DNA of 64,000 bases. Origin: Armatimonadota bacterium (lineage in GTDB: Bacteria; Sysuimicrobiota; Sysuimicrobiia; Sysuimicrobiales; Kaftiobacteriaceae). The stretch spans positions 1-64,000 of the forward strand of contig JAVKHY010000008.1 of the NCBI GenBank assembly GCA_031459765.1, read 5' to 3'. Below the pieces are notes generated by a model that saw only the letters and a program-made list of their open reading frames with translations, had not been told where the DNA came from and ran no database searches. Of the stretch, positions 1 through 8,005 are shown one piece after another. Made by a program: the position numbers and the translations under genes. Position 1 is the stretch's first letter, and every line of letters starts with the position of its first letter.

Positions 1-1
1 A

Positions 2-256
2 CTCCTCCACTCCAATCTCCGAGAAGAGATTATGAAGTTAAAACAACAGCCAGGAAAAAGTATTTTTATTGGCGGGCTGAACATCGCATCACAAGTTGCA
101 GAATGGAATCTCATCGACGAGTATCACTTTGTCGTTCACCCGATTATTGCGGGAAAAGGTCCCCGCTTGTTCCAATCGATTGAGAACCTTAAATTAAATC
201 TTGCTGGGTCAAAAACGTTTCGTTCGGGCGTTGTTGCGTTACATTACAAGAAATAA
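2..256 (+). CDS. RibD C-terminal / dihydrofolate-reductase-family protein, C-terminal part (cut by window edge)
   Basis: The reading frame is open to the left edge, so only the last 84 or so residues are present; the ATG at 32 is probably internal. The segment with IGGLN, then LIDEYHFVVHPIIAGKGPRLF and a final hydrophobic strand matches the C-terminal half of the RibD_C/DHFR-like superfamily (YyaP/YwjB type NADPH-dependent reductases). The substrate of these stand-alone members is usually unknown. Base composition is far AT-richer than the chromosome, as expected for foreign cassette cargo. The stop lies 15 bp before the first attC. Confidence 0.75.
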   Translation, partial: LLHSNLREEIMKLKQQPGKSIFIGGLNIASQVAEWNLIDEYHFVVHPIIAGKGPRLFQSIENLKLNLAGSKTFRSGVVALHYKK

Positions 257-270
257 AAATGAAAAAAGCG

Positions 271-402
271 GGCTAACACCGCGTGCAGCGGACGGGCGGG
301 GGCATTCGCCCCGCCCAAAGGGATTCAGCCCCTTCGAGCATTTTCTACCTTTGGCATTTTTCCGCCAAATCCCCCGTCCGCCGCTAACGCCAGCCGTTAG
401 GC
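271..402 (+). other. attC site 1
   Basis: Starts with GGCTAAC (271-277) and ends with GTTAGGC (396-402), 132 bp. Inner arms GCAGCGGACGG (285-295) and CCGTCCGCCGC (374-384) pair at 10 of 11 positions. The long central part gives a large loop, within the known attC size range. It terminates the RibD-C-like cassette. Confidence 0.8.
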
Positions 403-447
403 TGACAAGAGCGGGGTGTTAGACTGGTCTGTGTAAACACGAGTTAG
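400..447 (+). repeat. 48-bp repeat with nested integron core sites, copy 1
   Basis: Identical base for base to 3417-3464. Holds GTTAGAC at 418-424 and, across its end, GTTAGAC at 443-449, so three GTTRRRY boxes follow each other within 54 bp counting the end of attC 1. The interior can fold as GTGTT...AACAC with an inner AGAC/GTCT pairing. It has no coding capacity. Probably a remnant or very small gene-less unit bounded by core sites. Confidence 0.8.
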
Positions 448-472
448 ACGGCCGGATTGAGCGGAGATGACC

Positions 473-1594
473 ATGGGCTTCTACATCAGGAAGGCGCTCA
501 GAGTTGGCCCGCTTCGATTCAACCTGTCAAAGTCGGGCCTTGGCGTTTCCGTCGGGATCAAGGGCCTGCGGCTCGGCACAGGACCACGCGGAAACTATGT
601 CCACATGGGCCGAGCAGGGCTCTACTATCGCAAGAGCCTCAATGTGCCCGAGGGAAGGGCAGCCGGCCGGCCGAACACACCTCAGCTATTGCCTCGCGAG
701 CCTGCGCACCTCGGGGAGCCTCTTGGCACGGTGGGACCCCTACAGGATGTGGAAAGCGGCTCAGTCCACCAGATGGTTGATGCCTCGAGCGCGGAACTGC
801 TGCGGGAGATGAACGAGAAGAGGAAGAAGGCCCGACTCCTACCGGGCGCGACCGTTCTGTGCGTCATGGTGGTGCTGCTGTTGATTGTCGGCAGTGCGCC
901 CGTCTGGCTGGTCGTGCTGTTCGGCGCCTTGGCCATCGGAGTCTGCTGGTTGGTATTCATAAAAGATGAGCTCCGAAAGACGACCGTTATCCTCTACGAC
1001 CTCGAACCGGAGGTCGAAACCGCATACGCACAGCTCCACGATGCGTTTGGCGTATTGCGTTCTTGCTCTCGGACATGGCACGTCGAAGCCCGCGGGGACG
1101 TCCGAGATCGCAAGTACCACGCGGGGGCTAGCGGGGTTGTGAAGCGCAAACAGATTACCTTGAGCACCGGTGCGCCGCCATTTGTCAAGACGAACATCGA
1201 GGTTCCGCTCGTCCCAGTCGGCCGGCAGGTGCTTGCGTTCATGCCGGATCGACTTTTCGTGTTCGATTCGGCCGCAGTCGGCGCCATCAACTACTCAGAT
1301 CTCGCGCTTGATGTCGCCGAGATCCAGTTCGTTGAAGAGGAGGTTGTGCCTCAGGACGCGACGGTGGTCGGGAAGACGTGGCGTTACGTCAACAAGAAGG
1401 GCGGTCCCGATCGTAGGTTCAAGGACAATCGTGAGATCCCAATCTGCGCCTACGAACAGATCCATCTGTCGAGCACGACGGGGCTCAACGAGGTAATCCA
1501 GGTATCACGGCGGGGAGCTAGCACCACCCTGAGTCAGGCCCTGTCGTTGATGCGGAGCCTGCGGACAGATGAAAGCGCCGCGCCGGCCGTCTAA
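473..1594 (+). CDS. DUF4236 domain membrane protein (cassette gene)
   Basis: The N-terminus (MGFYIRKALRVGPLRFNLS, then SGLGVSVGIKGLRLGTGPRG) is a DUF4236 domain, a short beta-rich module of unknown function found at the start of many bacterial membrane proteins. Two hydrophobic segments at about residues 122-165 form a helical hairpin, followed by a soluble C-terminal domain of about 200 residues that I do not recognise. ATG 473 is preferred over ATG 467 because the GGAG at 463-466 is well spaced only for 473 and family members begin MGF. The TAA stop lies inside the R'' box of the next attC. No function can be assigned. Confidence 0.78.
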   Translation: MGFYIRKALRVGPLRFNLSKSGLGVSVGIKGLRLGTGPRGNYVHMGRAGLYYRKSLNVPEGRAAGRPNTPQLLPREPAHLGEPLGTVGPLQDVESGSVHQMVDASSAELLREMNEKRKKARLLPGATVLCVMVVLLLIVGSAPVWLVVLFGALAIGVCWLVFIKDELRKTTVILYDLEPEVETAYAQLHDAFGVLRSCSRTWHVEARGDVRDRKYHAGASGVVKRKQITLSTGAPPFVKTNIEVPLVPVGRQVLAFMPDRLFVFDSAAVGAINYSDLALDVAEIQFVEEEVVPQDATVVGKTWRYVNKKGGPDRRFKDNREIPICAYEQIHLSSTTGLNEVIQVSRRGASTTLSQALSLMRSLRTDESAAPAV

Positions 1595-1648
1595 CAACAG
1601 CATGCAGCGGGCGGCGCTGCGCGCCGCCGCTGATGCTGAGCGTTAGGC
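1589..1648 (+). other. attC site 2
   Basis: Textbook 60-bp attC: GTCTAAC (1589-1595) to GTTAGGC (1642-1648). The arms CAGCATGCAGCGG and CCGCTGATGCTG pair fully except for one extra unpaired G, the extrahelical base that orients integrase binding. The stop codon of the upstream DUF4236 gene is the TAA inside R''. Confidence 0.93.
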
Positions 1649-1713
1649 GCCGTCCCCTACTACCGCACTCGAACCGCGACCCCGCTCCTTGCTTGCCCGA
1701 GGAGGCCAAAAAC

Positions 1714-2205
1714 ATGACAACTCTTGTCCTCGACACCAACATCTACGATCGCATTGATGCTGATCCGCGCTTGGCCGCTGTCATCACCCACCTGTCCTCG
1801 ATCGGCGCTCTCCGCATCCTCTCCACGCACGTGCAGGAAGGTGAACTGGCGGCTATACCAGACGAGGAGAAGAGAGCAAGGATCGCCCAGATACCTCGGG
1901 AGATCGTCCCGACCGCCGGGGCTGTGTTCGGCACCTCAAGGTACGGTGCATCGACCTACGGTGACGGGAGCGACAGCGGTATTGCCGTCGACCAAGTGCG
2001 CACTCCTTCAGGTGGGCGCACCGAGGATGCCCTCATCGCAACCACCGCGTCTCGCGACGCGGACTACCTCGTTACCGAGGATCAGTCGTTTGCGAACCGT
2101 GTGCGAAAGTTACAATCAAGGTGCGCCGTCATCGGCTTTTCGGAATTCAGGGATCTGGTAATCTCGCTTGACAGTCCGAGACGAACAGCTTCGGAGTCTG
2201 GGTAG
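1714..2205 (+). CDS. PIN-domain protein, putative ribonuclease (cassette gene)
   Basis: 163 aa. Starts LVLDTNIYDRI with the first PIN acidic residue at Asp7. HVQEGELAAIP supplies the second acidic position, GGRTEDALIATTAS the third and ADYLVTEDQSF the last, the usual acidic cluster of PIN metal-dependent RNases. ATG 1714 is chosen because GAGGAGG lies at 1699-1705; the longer frame from 1633 would start inside the attC. PIN proteins are often VapC-type toxins, but no antitoxin gene accompanies this one in its cassette, so toxin activity is unproven. Confidence 0.8.
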   Translation: MTTLVLDTNIYDRIDADPRLAAVITHLSSIGALRILSTHVQEGELAAIPDEEKRARIAQIPREIVPTAGAVFGTSRYGASTYGDGSDSGIAVDQVRTPSGGRTEDALIATTASRDADYLVTEDQSFANRVRKLQSRCAVIGFSEFRDLVISLDSPRRTASESG

Positions 2206-2210
2206 GCGGC

Positions 2211-2339
2211 GCCTAACACTCGCTGAAGCTGACCCGGCTGGCGTACGGGAAGTGGGAGCTTATCTGGCCTTGGGGTTGCTGTAGAGTGGAGGGGTGCGTG
2301 GCCCGAGCTGCCGGGCAGCTTAGCTCGAGGCCGTTAGAC
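2211..2339 (+). other. attC site 3
   Basis: GCCTAAC (2211-2217) to GTTAGAC (2333-2339), 129 bp. The outer boxes are well conserved; the inner arms (around CTCGCTGAAGCT and AGCTTAGCTCGAG) pair only imperfectly. Follows the PIN gene by 5 bp. Confidence 0.8.
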
Positions 2340-2377
2340 GGCACGCGCTCAGCTCCGGTGGAGGTCGTCCGAATCTC

Positions 2378-3274
2378 ATGACTGCCTTTGCGGTGCCAGG
2401 GCTTCGAACCGTAGTGGCCAACGGCGTTAACCTCGCCTATGTAGAGCGGGGGGCTGGCGCACCGAGCGTCGTGTTCGTGCACGGCGGCTACAGCGACCTT
2501 CGCACCTGGCTCCAGCAACTCGATGCGTTTGCCAAGGAGCACCGCGTCGTCGCGTACAGCCGCCGTTACGCTCGCCCCAATGAGGACATCCCCACGGGCC
2601 ACGACGACCAGATGGGCCCGCACGTTGACGATCTCCTCAGCCTGATCCAGAGTCTCGATCTGGCCCCGGCGCACCTAGTTGGAAACTCGTGGGGCGCCTT
2701 TATCTGCCTGCTCGCCGCGCTTAAGGAGCCCGGTCTGGTGCGAACGCTCGTCTTGGGCGAGCCGCCAGTGCTTCCTCTCTTCATCAGCAACTCGCCGAAG
2801 CTCCGGGAATTGCTCGCCGTGTTCCTACGCGGTCCCAGGGATGCCATCAGTATCATGCGCTTCGGAGCGCAGGTCGTCGGGCCTGCCGAGAGGGCCTATC
2901 GGGCGGGGGAGTTGGACCGCGGCACGCGGATCTTTGTGACGGGGGTGTTGGGCTCCCGAGCGTTCGATGGCTTGCCAGAAGAGCGCAAGCGGCAGATGCG
3001 GGAAAACCACACCGCTGACGCCGCCCAGCTTCTGGGCGCCGGCTTTCCACCGCTTCGAGATTCCGACGTACGTCAAATCCAAACACCCACGCTCCTCGTT
3101 ACTGGCGAACGTAGTCCCACGGTCCTGCGGCGCACGCTTACCCGCAGACTCGAGCACCTGCTGCCGAATGTCGAGCGAGTCGAGATTCCCGGGGCGTCAC
3201 ACCTGATGCACGAGGAAAACCCGGAGGGCTTCAACCGGGCCGTGCTACCGTTCTTGCAGCGGCACAAGGGGTGA
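2378..3274 (+). CDS. Alpha/beta-fold hydrolase (cassette gene)
   Basis: 298 aa. HGGYSD (about residues 33-38) is the oxyanion-hole motif, LVGNSWGAF carries the nucleophile Ser104, and PGASHLMHEENP carries the catalytic His275. The acid is probably in VTGERSPT near residue 245, where a Glu stands in the usual Asp place. Length and the final FNRAVLPFL segment fit the alpha/beta hydrolase fold family that includes esterases, haloperoxidases and antibiotic- or xenobiotic-hydrolysing enzymes; the substrate cannot be read from sequence. Lies alone in its cassette between attC 3 and attC 4. Confidence 0.88.
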   Translation: MTAFAVPGLRTVVANGVNLAYVERGAGAPSVVFVHGGYSDLRTWLQQLDAFAKEHRVVAYSRRYARPNEDIPTGHDDQMGPHVDDLLSLIQSLDLAPAHLVGNSWGAFICLLAALKEPGLVRTLVLGEPPVLPLFISNSPKLRELLAVFLRGPRDAISIMRFGAQVVGPAERAYRAGELDRGTRIFVTGVLGSRAFDGLPEERKRQMRENHTADAAQLLGAGFPPLRDSDVRQIQTPTLLVTGERSPTVLRRTLTRRLEHLLPNVERVEIPGASHLMHEENPEGFNRAVLPFLQRHKG

Positions 3275-3311
3275 GGCGCTTCGGAGACCTGGCGTCTCTG
3301 ATTCGCGCGCC

Positions 3312-3419
3312 GTCTAACACGGCGTTGAACCTGTCGTGCTCGCCTGGCACGCGGGGGTGCGCTACGCGCAAGCCATGGTGCGGCCGGCTCGCACGCAGGT
3401 TAACGCCAGATCGTTCGGC
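3312..3419 (+). other. attC site 4
   Basis: GTCTAAC (3312-3318) to a degenerate R' GTTCGGC (3413-3419). Arms GGCGTTGAACCTG (3321-3333) and CAGGTTAACGCC (3396-3407) pair perfectly except for one extra G, again the extrahelical-base signature. Confidence 0.9.
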
Positions 3420-3464
3420 TGACAAGAGCGGGGTGTTAGACTGGTCTGTGTAAACACGAGTTAG
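3417..3464 (+). repeat. 48-bp repeat with nested integron core sites, copy 2
   Basis: Second exact copy of 400-447, here directly behind attC 4. Contains GTTAGAC (3435-3441) and overlaps GTTAGCC (3460-3466). The flanks on both sides differ from copy 1, so the unit itself, not a larger block, is duplicated. Confidence 0.8.
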
Positions 3465-3490
3465 CCGCCGTATTCACTTGAGAGAGAGCC

Positions 3491-3973
3491 ATGGGTTATT
3501 ATGACGTCGCACAGATTTGTTTGAACGGTCACACTATTACGCGTAGTGCGCGTAGCTCGCCAGAGTTCACCAAGAAGTTTTGCCCTGAGTGTGGCGAACA
3601 GACCATTACCACCTGTCCACGCTGCAACCAGCCTATTCAAGGTGAATACCACGTTGAAGGCGTAGCAGCTATCGGTTTCAAGGATCCTCCTCCGCCAAAC
3701 TTCTGTCATAATTGCGGTGAGCCTTATCCTTGGACAGAGCGAAAGATTCAATCTGCAAAAGCACTAGCCGATGAGTTTGACGACCTATCTTCGTCCGAAC
3801 GAGAGAAACTAAAGCAAAGCCTTGACGACCTTTATCGTGATACTCCTCAAACTGAAGTTGCTGCTGTGCGGTTCAAGAAAATTATGGCTAAAGTTGGGAA
3901 GGAATCTTATGCAGCTATGAAGGAAATCATAATCGGAGTGTTGAGCGAAGCAGCCAGGAAGTCCATTTTCGGC

Positions 3974-3979
<6 letters not shown>
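3491..3979 (+). CDS. DUF2321 zinc-ribbon protein (cassette gene)
   Basis: 162 aa. Begins YDVAQICLNGHTITRS, typical of DUF2321, followed by CPECGE, CPRCNQPIQGEY and CHNCGEPYPW: three Cys-x2-Cys knuckles that can bind two zinc ions. The C-terminal half is helical and charged. DUF2321 proteins have no established function; the zinc ribbons suggest a nucleic-acid or protein adaptor role, which is inference. Codon use is AT-rich compared with the chromosome, in line with recent acquisition. GAGAGAG precedes the ATG. The TAA stop sits in the R'' box of attC 5. Confidence 0.82.
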
Positions 3980-4045
<66 letters not shown>

Positions 4046-4079
4046 GGCCGAGAGCAGGTCATGCAGGAAGGAAGGACTC

Positions 4080-4451
4080 ATGCTGACTACATCCAAGTTC
4101 ATCGCCTTCGCGGCAACCGGCGATGCCGCGCGCGCTCGCAACTTCTACGAACAGGTGCTGGGCCTTCGCCTCCTGGCCGATGAGCCGTTCGCGCTGGTCT
4201 TCGACGCAAACGGGGTAACCCTGCGCGTGCAAAAGGTTCAAGAAGTAAAGCCAGCGCCATATACCGCCCTTGGCTGGGCCGTCTCTGGTATCCGATCTAC
4301 CGTCCAAGCGCTCGGCGGCCGTGGTGTTGCTTTCGAGCGTTATCCTTCACTGTCACAAGATGATTTGGGAGTCTGGACCTCCCCAAGTGGAGCACGGGTC
4401 GCATGGTTCAAGGATCCGGACGGCAATGTATTGTCCCTCACGCAGTCCTGA
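4080..4451 (+). CDS. VOC-superfamily (glyoxalase/bleomycin-resistance-like) protein (cassette gene)
   Basis: 123 aa, one VOC module pair. ARNFYEQVLGLRLL near the start and WFKDPDGNVLSLTQ at the end are the hallmark strands of the fold; metal-ligand positions are only partly kept, so it may be a binding rather than a catalytic member. VOC proteins include glyoxalases, fosfomycin- and bleomycin-resistance proteins; nothing here decides between them. AGGAAGG lies just before the ATG. The TGA stop overlaps the degenerate R'' box of the next attC. Confidence 0.85.
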   Translation: MLTTSKFIAFAATGDAARARNFYEQVLGLRLLADEPFALVFDANGVTLRVQKVQEVKPAPYTALGWAVSGIRSTVQALGGRGVAFERYPSLSQDDLGVWTSPSGARVAWFKDPDGNVLSLTQS

Positions 4452-4523
4452 GCGTTCATCGTGCGGTCACCGAAGCGGCCGATGCGCGCGCTTTCCGGCG
4501 CTCAACGCACAACAGAGTTAGGA
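4446..4523 (+). other. attC site 6 (degenerate)
   Basis: TCCTGAG (from 4446) mirrors GTTAGGA (4517-4523) imperfectly; inner GTGCGGTCA partly pairs with TCAACGCAC. Boxes have drifted from consensus, so this site may be weak. Placed by its position between two cassette genes. Confidence 0.6.
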
Positions 4524-4529
4524 GTCCAA

Positions 4530-5396
4530 ATGCGAGTCGCGTTGGTCGGAGCAACTGGAGTCCTTGGCCGGAACGTAGTTCCCATGCTCATAGAGAACGG
4601 CCACACGGTCCGGGTACTTGTCCGAGCGGAGGCCCAAGCAAGGCATCTTGAACAGGCTGGCGTCGAGACCGCCCTTGGTGACATCTTAGACCCGGGCACC
4701 CTGCTCCCAGTCACTTCCTCAACGGATGTAGTCCTTCACTTGGCCACCGCGATCCCGCGCGAAGGATCCCGAGCAACCTGGGCGGCCAATGATCGCATCC
4801 GACGAGAGGGCACTCGCAACCTGCTGGACGCATCCCTTCAGAACGGCGTTCCCAGGTATGTGCAGCAGAGCATAACGCTTCTCTACGGGGAGAGCACCGA
4901 CGTCCCTGCGAACGAATCGTCGGTCCTTCGTCCCGCTCCCTTCATCCAGTCCGCCGCCGACATGGAGGAGATGGTTCGATCATCTCCGTTGGACTGGTGC
5001 ATACTCCGAGGGGGCCTGTTCTATGGTCCAGGTACCGGCACGGACGACGGCTGGCGCAAAGCAGCTCGCGAAGTCACATTGCGCCTGCCTGCGGACGGCT
5101 CGGCTTTCATTTCTCTGATCCACGTGGTCGATATGGCTCGCGCCATCGTCCGGTCCGCTGAGTCTGCCCCTATACGAAGCGTCTTCAACGTTGTTGACGA
5201 TCAGCCTGTGACCTACCGGGACTTGTTTAGGTACATAGCCGCCCAGGAAGGCAGTCTCCCCCCTGAACCTGGAGGCGATACCACGCTGCCTTCGCTCGCC
5301 TGCTCGAACGCAAGGATTCGTTCAGAACTGGGATGGTCGCCTGTATTCAAGACGTTTCGCTCTGGTCTCTCGGGGTCCCACAGAGCATCGGCCTAA
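4530..5396 (+). CDS. NAD(P)-dependent epimerase/dehydratase-like protein (cassette gene)
   Basis: 288 aa from ATG 4530. VALVGATGVLGRNV is the extended-SDR dinucleotide-binding GxxGxxG motif. The rest follows the epimerase family: VVLHLATAIP, a Ser/Thr-rich SITLLYGES region in place of the usual YxxxK active site, and VHVVDMARAIV-like strand (LIHVVDMAR). The catalytic Tyr-Lys pair is not evident, so it is an atypical SDR. The start is set by GGAG at 4521-4524; an upstream in-frame ATG at 4461 lies inside the attC. The TAA stop is in the R'' box of the last attC. Confidence 0.85.
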   Translation: MRVALVGATGVLGRNVVPMLIENGHTVRVLVRAEAQARHLEQAGVETALGDILDPGTLLPVTSSTDVVLHLATAIPREGSRATWAANDRIRREGTRNLLDASLQNGVPRYVQQSITLLYGESTDVPANESSVLRPAPFIQSAADMEEMVRSSPLDWCILRGGLFYGPGTGTDDGWRKAAREVTLRLPADGSAFISLIHVVDMARAIVRSAESAPIRSVFNVVDDQPVTYRDLFRYIAAQEGSLPPEPGGDTTLPSLACSNARIRSELGWSPVFKTFRSGLSGSHRASA

Positions 5397-5570
5397 CAAC
5401 TCGCTGGAGCCGACCTGGCCTGCCGCGTCCCGCTGTCCTCCGCCGGCTGTGGAGCTCATTGTGGAAGATTCGATCCTTTGATGCGCAGAAGGATTGGGGA
5501 TGGTCGAGGGACGCGGGGAGGGTTTTCTTTCTCAGTCGGAAGGCAGATGGGGAAAGCGATGGCGGCTAAC
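5391..5570 (+). other. Truncated attC remnant(s), right end of the cassette array
   Basis: GCCTAAC at 5391-5397 followed by ACTCGCTGGAGCCGACC is a typical attC left half, but no matching right half or GTTRRRY box follows at a plausible distance. A second isolated GGCTAAC stands at 5564-5570. I read this as eroded attC left halves marking the junction with the core chromosome. Confidence 0.6.
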
Positions 5571-5803
5571 GGCCGCGGCAGCCGCCCGCCGCAGTCGTCG
5601 CCTGAAGCCCGCGGTCGTCCGCACGGCACGGCCTGCCGGCTCTCTTGACACCTCATGTTAAGGTAAGGGGTAGGTTTTCCCGGTGCGCCTATTCGCGACG
5701 TCGCAGAGGCGGATAATCCTGCCGCCGCGGCGCACCAGGTCTGGTGAGGGCGCTGCCGGGGTAGCGATACTCGCGGCAGATGTCGCAGCGCAACGGAGGT
5801 CCG
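5397..5803 (+). other. Junction between cassette array and topA; no gene seen
   Basis: 407 bases. The first part holds the attC remnants. A TTGACA stands at 5645-5650, the likely -35 of the topA promoter, but no good -10 lies at 16-18 bp; TAGGTT at 5671 is 20 bp away. The short frames crossing this stretch have no recognisable product. GC content rises to chromosomal level after about 5570. Confidence 0.5.
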
Positions 5804-7954
5804 GTGGCTAAGGCCAGGGCGCTGGTCGTCGTCGAATCGCCGACGAAGGCGCGGACGCTCAAGAAGCTGCTCGACCGGAAGTACGAGGTCGTGGCCTCGA
5901 TGGGGCACGTCAAGGACCTGCCCCGCAGCCAGCTCGGCGTCGATGTGACGAACGGCTTCGAGCCCAAGTACATCGTGATCCGGGGGAAGCGCGCCATCCT
6001 CAAGGAGCTGAAGGAGGCGGCCAGGGGGGCCAGCGCCGTCTACATGGCCACCGACCCCGATCGCGAGGGGGAGGCCATCTCCTGGCACCTCTCCGACGTT
6101 CTGCGTCCGGTCAACCCCGAGATCAAGCGCATCGAGTTCCACGAGGTGACGAAAGAGGCGGTGCACCGGGCCCTGGCCCATCCCCGGGAGATCGACCTCA
6201 ACCTGGTCAACGCGCAGCAGGCCCGGCGCATCCTGGACCGGCTGGTGGGCTACAAGTTGAGCCCGCTGCTGTGGCGCAAGATTCGCGGAGGGCTCAGCGC
6301 CGGACGGGTGCAGTCGGTGGCCGTGCGCCTGATCGTGGATCGGGAAAAGGAGATCGAGCGCTTCGTCCCCCAGGAGTACTGGAGCCTGCTGGCCCACCTG
6401 CGCAAGGGGAAGCAGCCCCTCGTGGCCCGCCTGTTCAGCCGCAACGGCGAGCGCTTCGGCTCGCCGGCGGAGGACGGAGTCACCGTCATCCGCTCCAGGG
6501 ACGAGGTGGAGGCGATCGTCGCCGGGGTGCGCGACGCGCCCTTCCAGGTGCGCGAGGTCCGGCGCAAGGACCAGTTGCGGCATCCCGCGCCGCCGTTCAC
6601 CACCAGCACGCTGCAGCAGGAGGCCAACCGCCGGCTGGGATTCACGGCCAGCCGGACGATGGCCGTGGCCCAGCAGCTCTACGAGGGTGTGGACCTCGGC
6701 CCGGAGGGGACGGTCGGACTGATCACCTACATGCGCACCGACTCGGTCCGCGTCGCGGAGTCCGCCCAGCGGGAGGCGCGCGCGTTCATCGCCAGGCAGT
6801 TCGGCAGCGCCTACGTGCCGGAGACGCCCCGGGTCTATCGCTCGCGCAAGGCCGCCCAGGACGCCCACGAGGCGATCCGGCCGACGGCGGTGCCGCGCAC
6901 CCCCGAGGCCGTGCGCTCCTACCTCCGCAGCGATCAGTTCAAGGTCTACAAGCTGATCTGGGAACGCTTCGTGGCCAGCCAGATGAGTTCCGCCGTGATG
7001 GACACGCTCTCCGTGGACATCACGGCGGGGTCCTATCTGTTTCGGGCCACCGGAGCCAAGGTGAAGTTCCCCGGCTACCTGGCCGTGTATCACGACCTCC
7101 CGGAGAATGGGGAGAACGGCCTGGACCGCTGGCTGCCGGACCTGGTCGTTGGCGATCGCCTGGCCCTGGAGCGCCTCGAGCCCCAGCAGCACTTTACCCA
7201 GCCCCCGCCGCGCTACACGGAGGCCTCGCTGGTGCGCGCCCTGGAGGAACGCGGCATCGGCCGGCCCAGCACCTATGCGCCGACCATCGAGACGATCAAG
7301 CGGCGCGGCTATGTGCGCAGCCAGCAGCGGCGGCTGTACCCGACCGACCTGGGCCGCCTGGTCAACGACCTGCTGGTGGAGCACTTCAGCGACGTGATGG
7401 ATTACGACTTCACGGCGACGCTGGAAGAAGAGCTGGACCAGATCGAGGAGGGCGCGCGGGACTGGAAGACGGTCGTCCAGCACTTCTACCGGCCCTTCGA
7501 GCAGGACCTCCGCCAGGCCGAGCTGACGATGCCGGAACTGGAAACACCGGTCGTCGAGATCGGCGAGGCCTGTCCCCAGTGCGGGCGGCCCCTGGTCCGC
7601 AAGCACGGCCGGTTCGGCGAGTTCATCGCCTGCAGCGGGTTTCCCGACTGCAAGTACACCCGTCCGTTGGGGATCGGGGTGGCCTGTCCCCAGTGCAAGG
7701 TGGGCGAGATCGTCGAGCGCCGCTCCCGCCGCGGGCGCATCTTCTACGGCTGCAGCACCTATCCGTCCTGCACCTTCACCAGCTGGGACCGCCCCACCGA
7801 CCGGCGCTGTCCCGTGTGCGGGAGCCCGATGGCCGTCCACCAGGCGCGCGCCCGCCCGGAGTTCCGCTGCCTCAACAAGGCCTGCGGGCACCGTGAGGCG
7901 ATGCCGACGGAGCGGCCGGAAGAACCGGTGCCGACGCCGGCCTCCTCGCCCTAG
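5804..7954 (+). CDS. topA: DNA topoisomerase I
   Basis: 716 aa type IA topoisomerase that relaxes negative supercoils. The Toprim domain opens with VVVESPTKA (catalytic Glu11) and has DPDREGE with Asp84/Asp86/Glu88. The nucleophile is Tyr309 in TYMRTDS. Three C-terminal topoisomerase zinc fingers start near residue 589 (CPQCGRPL, CPQCKVGE, CPVCGSPM), each closing with a second Cys pair, so the full bacterial TopA tail is present. GTG 5804 is chosen because GGAGG lies just upstream and proteins of the family begin at (V/M)AKALVVVES; ATG 5780 is the longer alternative. xerC follows, as in many Firmicutes. Confidence 0.97.
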   Translation: MAKARALVVVESPTKARTLKKLLDRKYEVVASMGHVKDLPRSQLGVDVTNGFEPKYIVIRGKRAILKELKEAARGASAVYMATDPDREGEAISWHLSDVLRPVNPEIKRIEFHEVTKEAVHRALAHPREIDLNLVNAQQARRILDRLVGYKLSPLLWRKIRGGLSAGRVQSVAVRLIVDREKEIERFVPQEYWSLLAHLRKGKQPLVARLFSRNGERFGSPAEDGVTVIRSRDEVEAIVAGVRDAPFQVREVRRKDQLRHPAPPFTTSTLQQEANRRLGFTASRTMAVAQQLYEGVDLGPEGTVGLITYMRTDSVRVAESAQREARAFIARQFGSAYVPETPRVYRSRKAAQDAHEAIRPTAVPRTPEAVRSYLRSDQFKVYKLIWERFVASQMSSAVMDTLSVDITAGSYLFRATGAKVKFPGYLAVYHDLPENGENGLDRWLPDLVVGDRLALERLEPQQHFTQPPPRYTEASLVRALEERGIGRPSTYAPTIETIKRRGYVRSQQRRLYPTDLGRLVNDLLVEHFSDVMDYDFTATLEEELDQIEEGARDWKTVVQHFYRPFEQDLRQAELTMPELETPVVEIGEACPQCGRPLVRKHGRFGEFIACSGFPDCKYTRPLGIGVACPQCKVGEIVERRSRRGRIFYGCSTYPSCTFTSWDRPTDRRCPVCGSPMAVHQARARPEFRCLNKACGHREAMPTERPEEPVPTPASSP

Positions 7955-8005
7955 ACTCCTCGCCGCAGAGGAGGGATCTTCCGCCGACGCGAAGCCGTAG
8001 TCCTC

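Noticed and set aside
1714-2205. VapBC toxin-antitoxin pair
   Set aside because: Only the PIN gene is present; no antitoxin frame lies between the flanking attC sites.
7956-7973. Terminator after topA
   Set aside because: CTCCTC/GAGGAG hairpin is not followed by a T-run and probably only sequesters or contributes to the xerC ribosome site.
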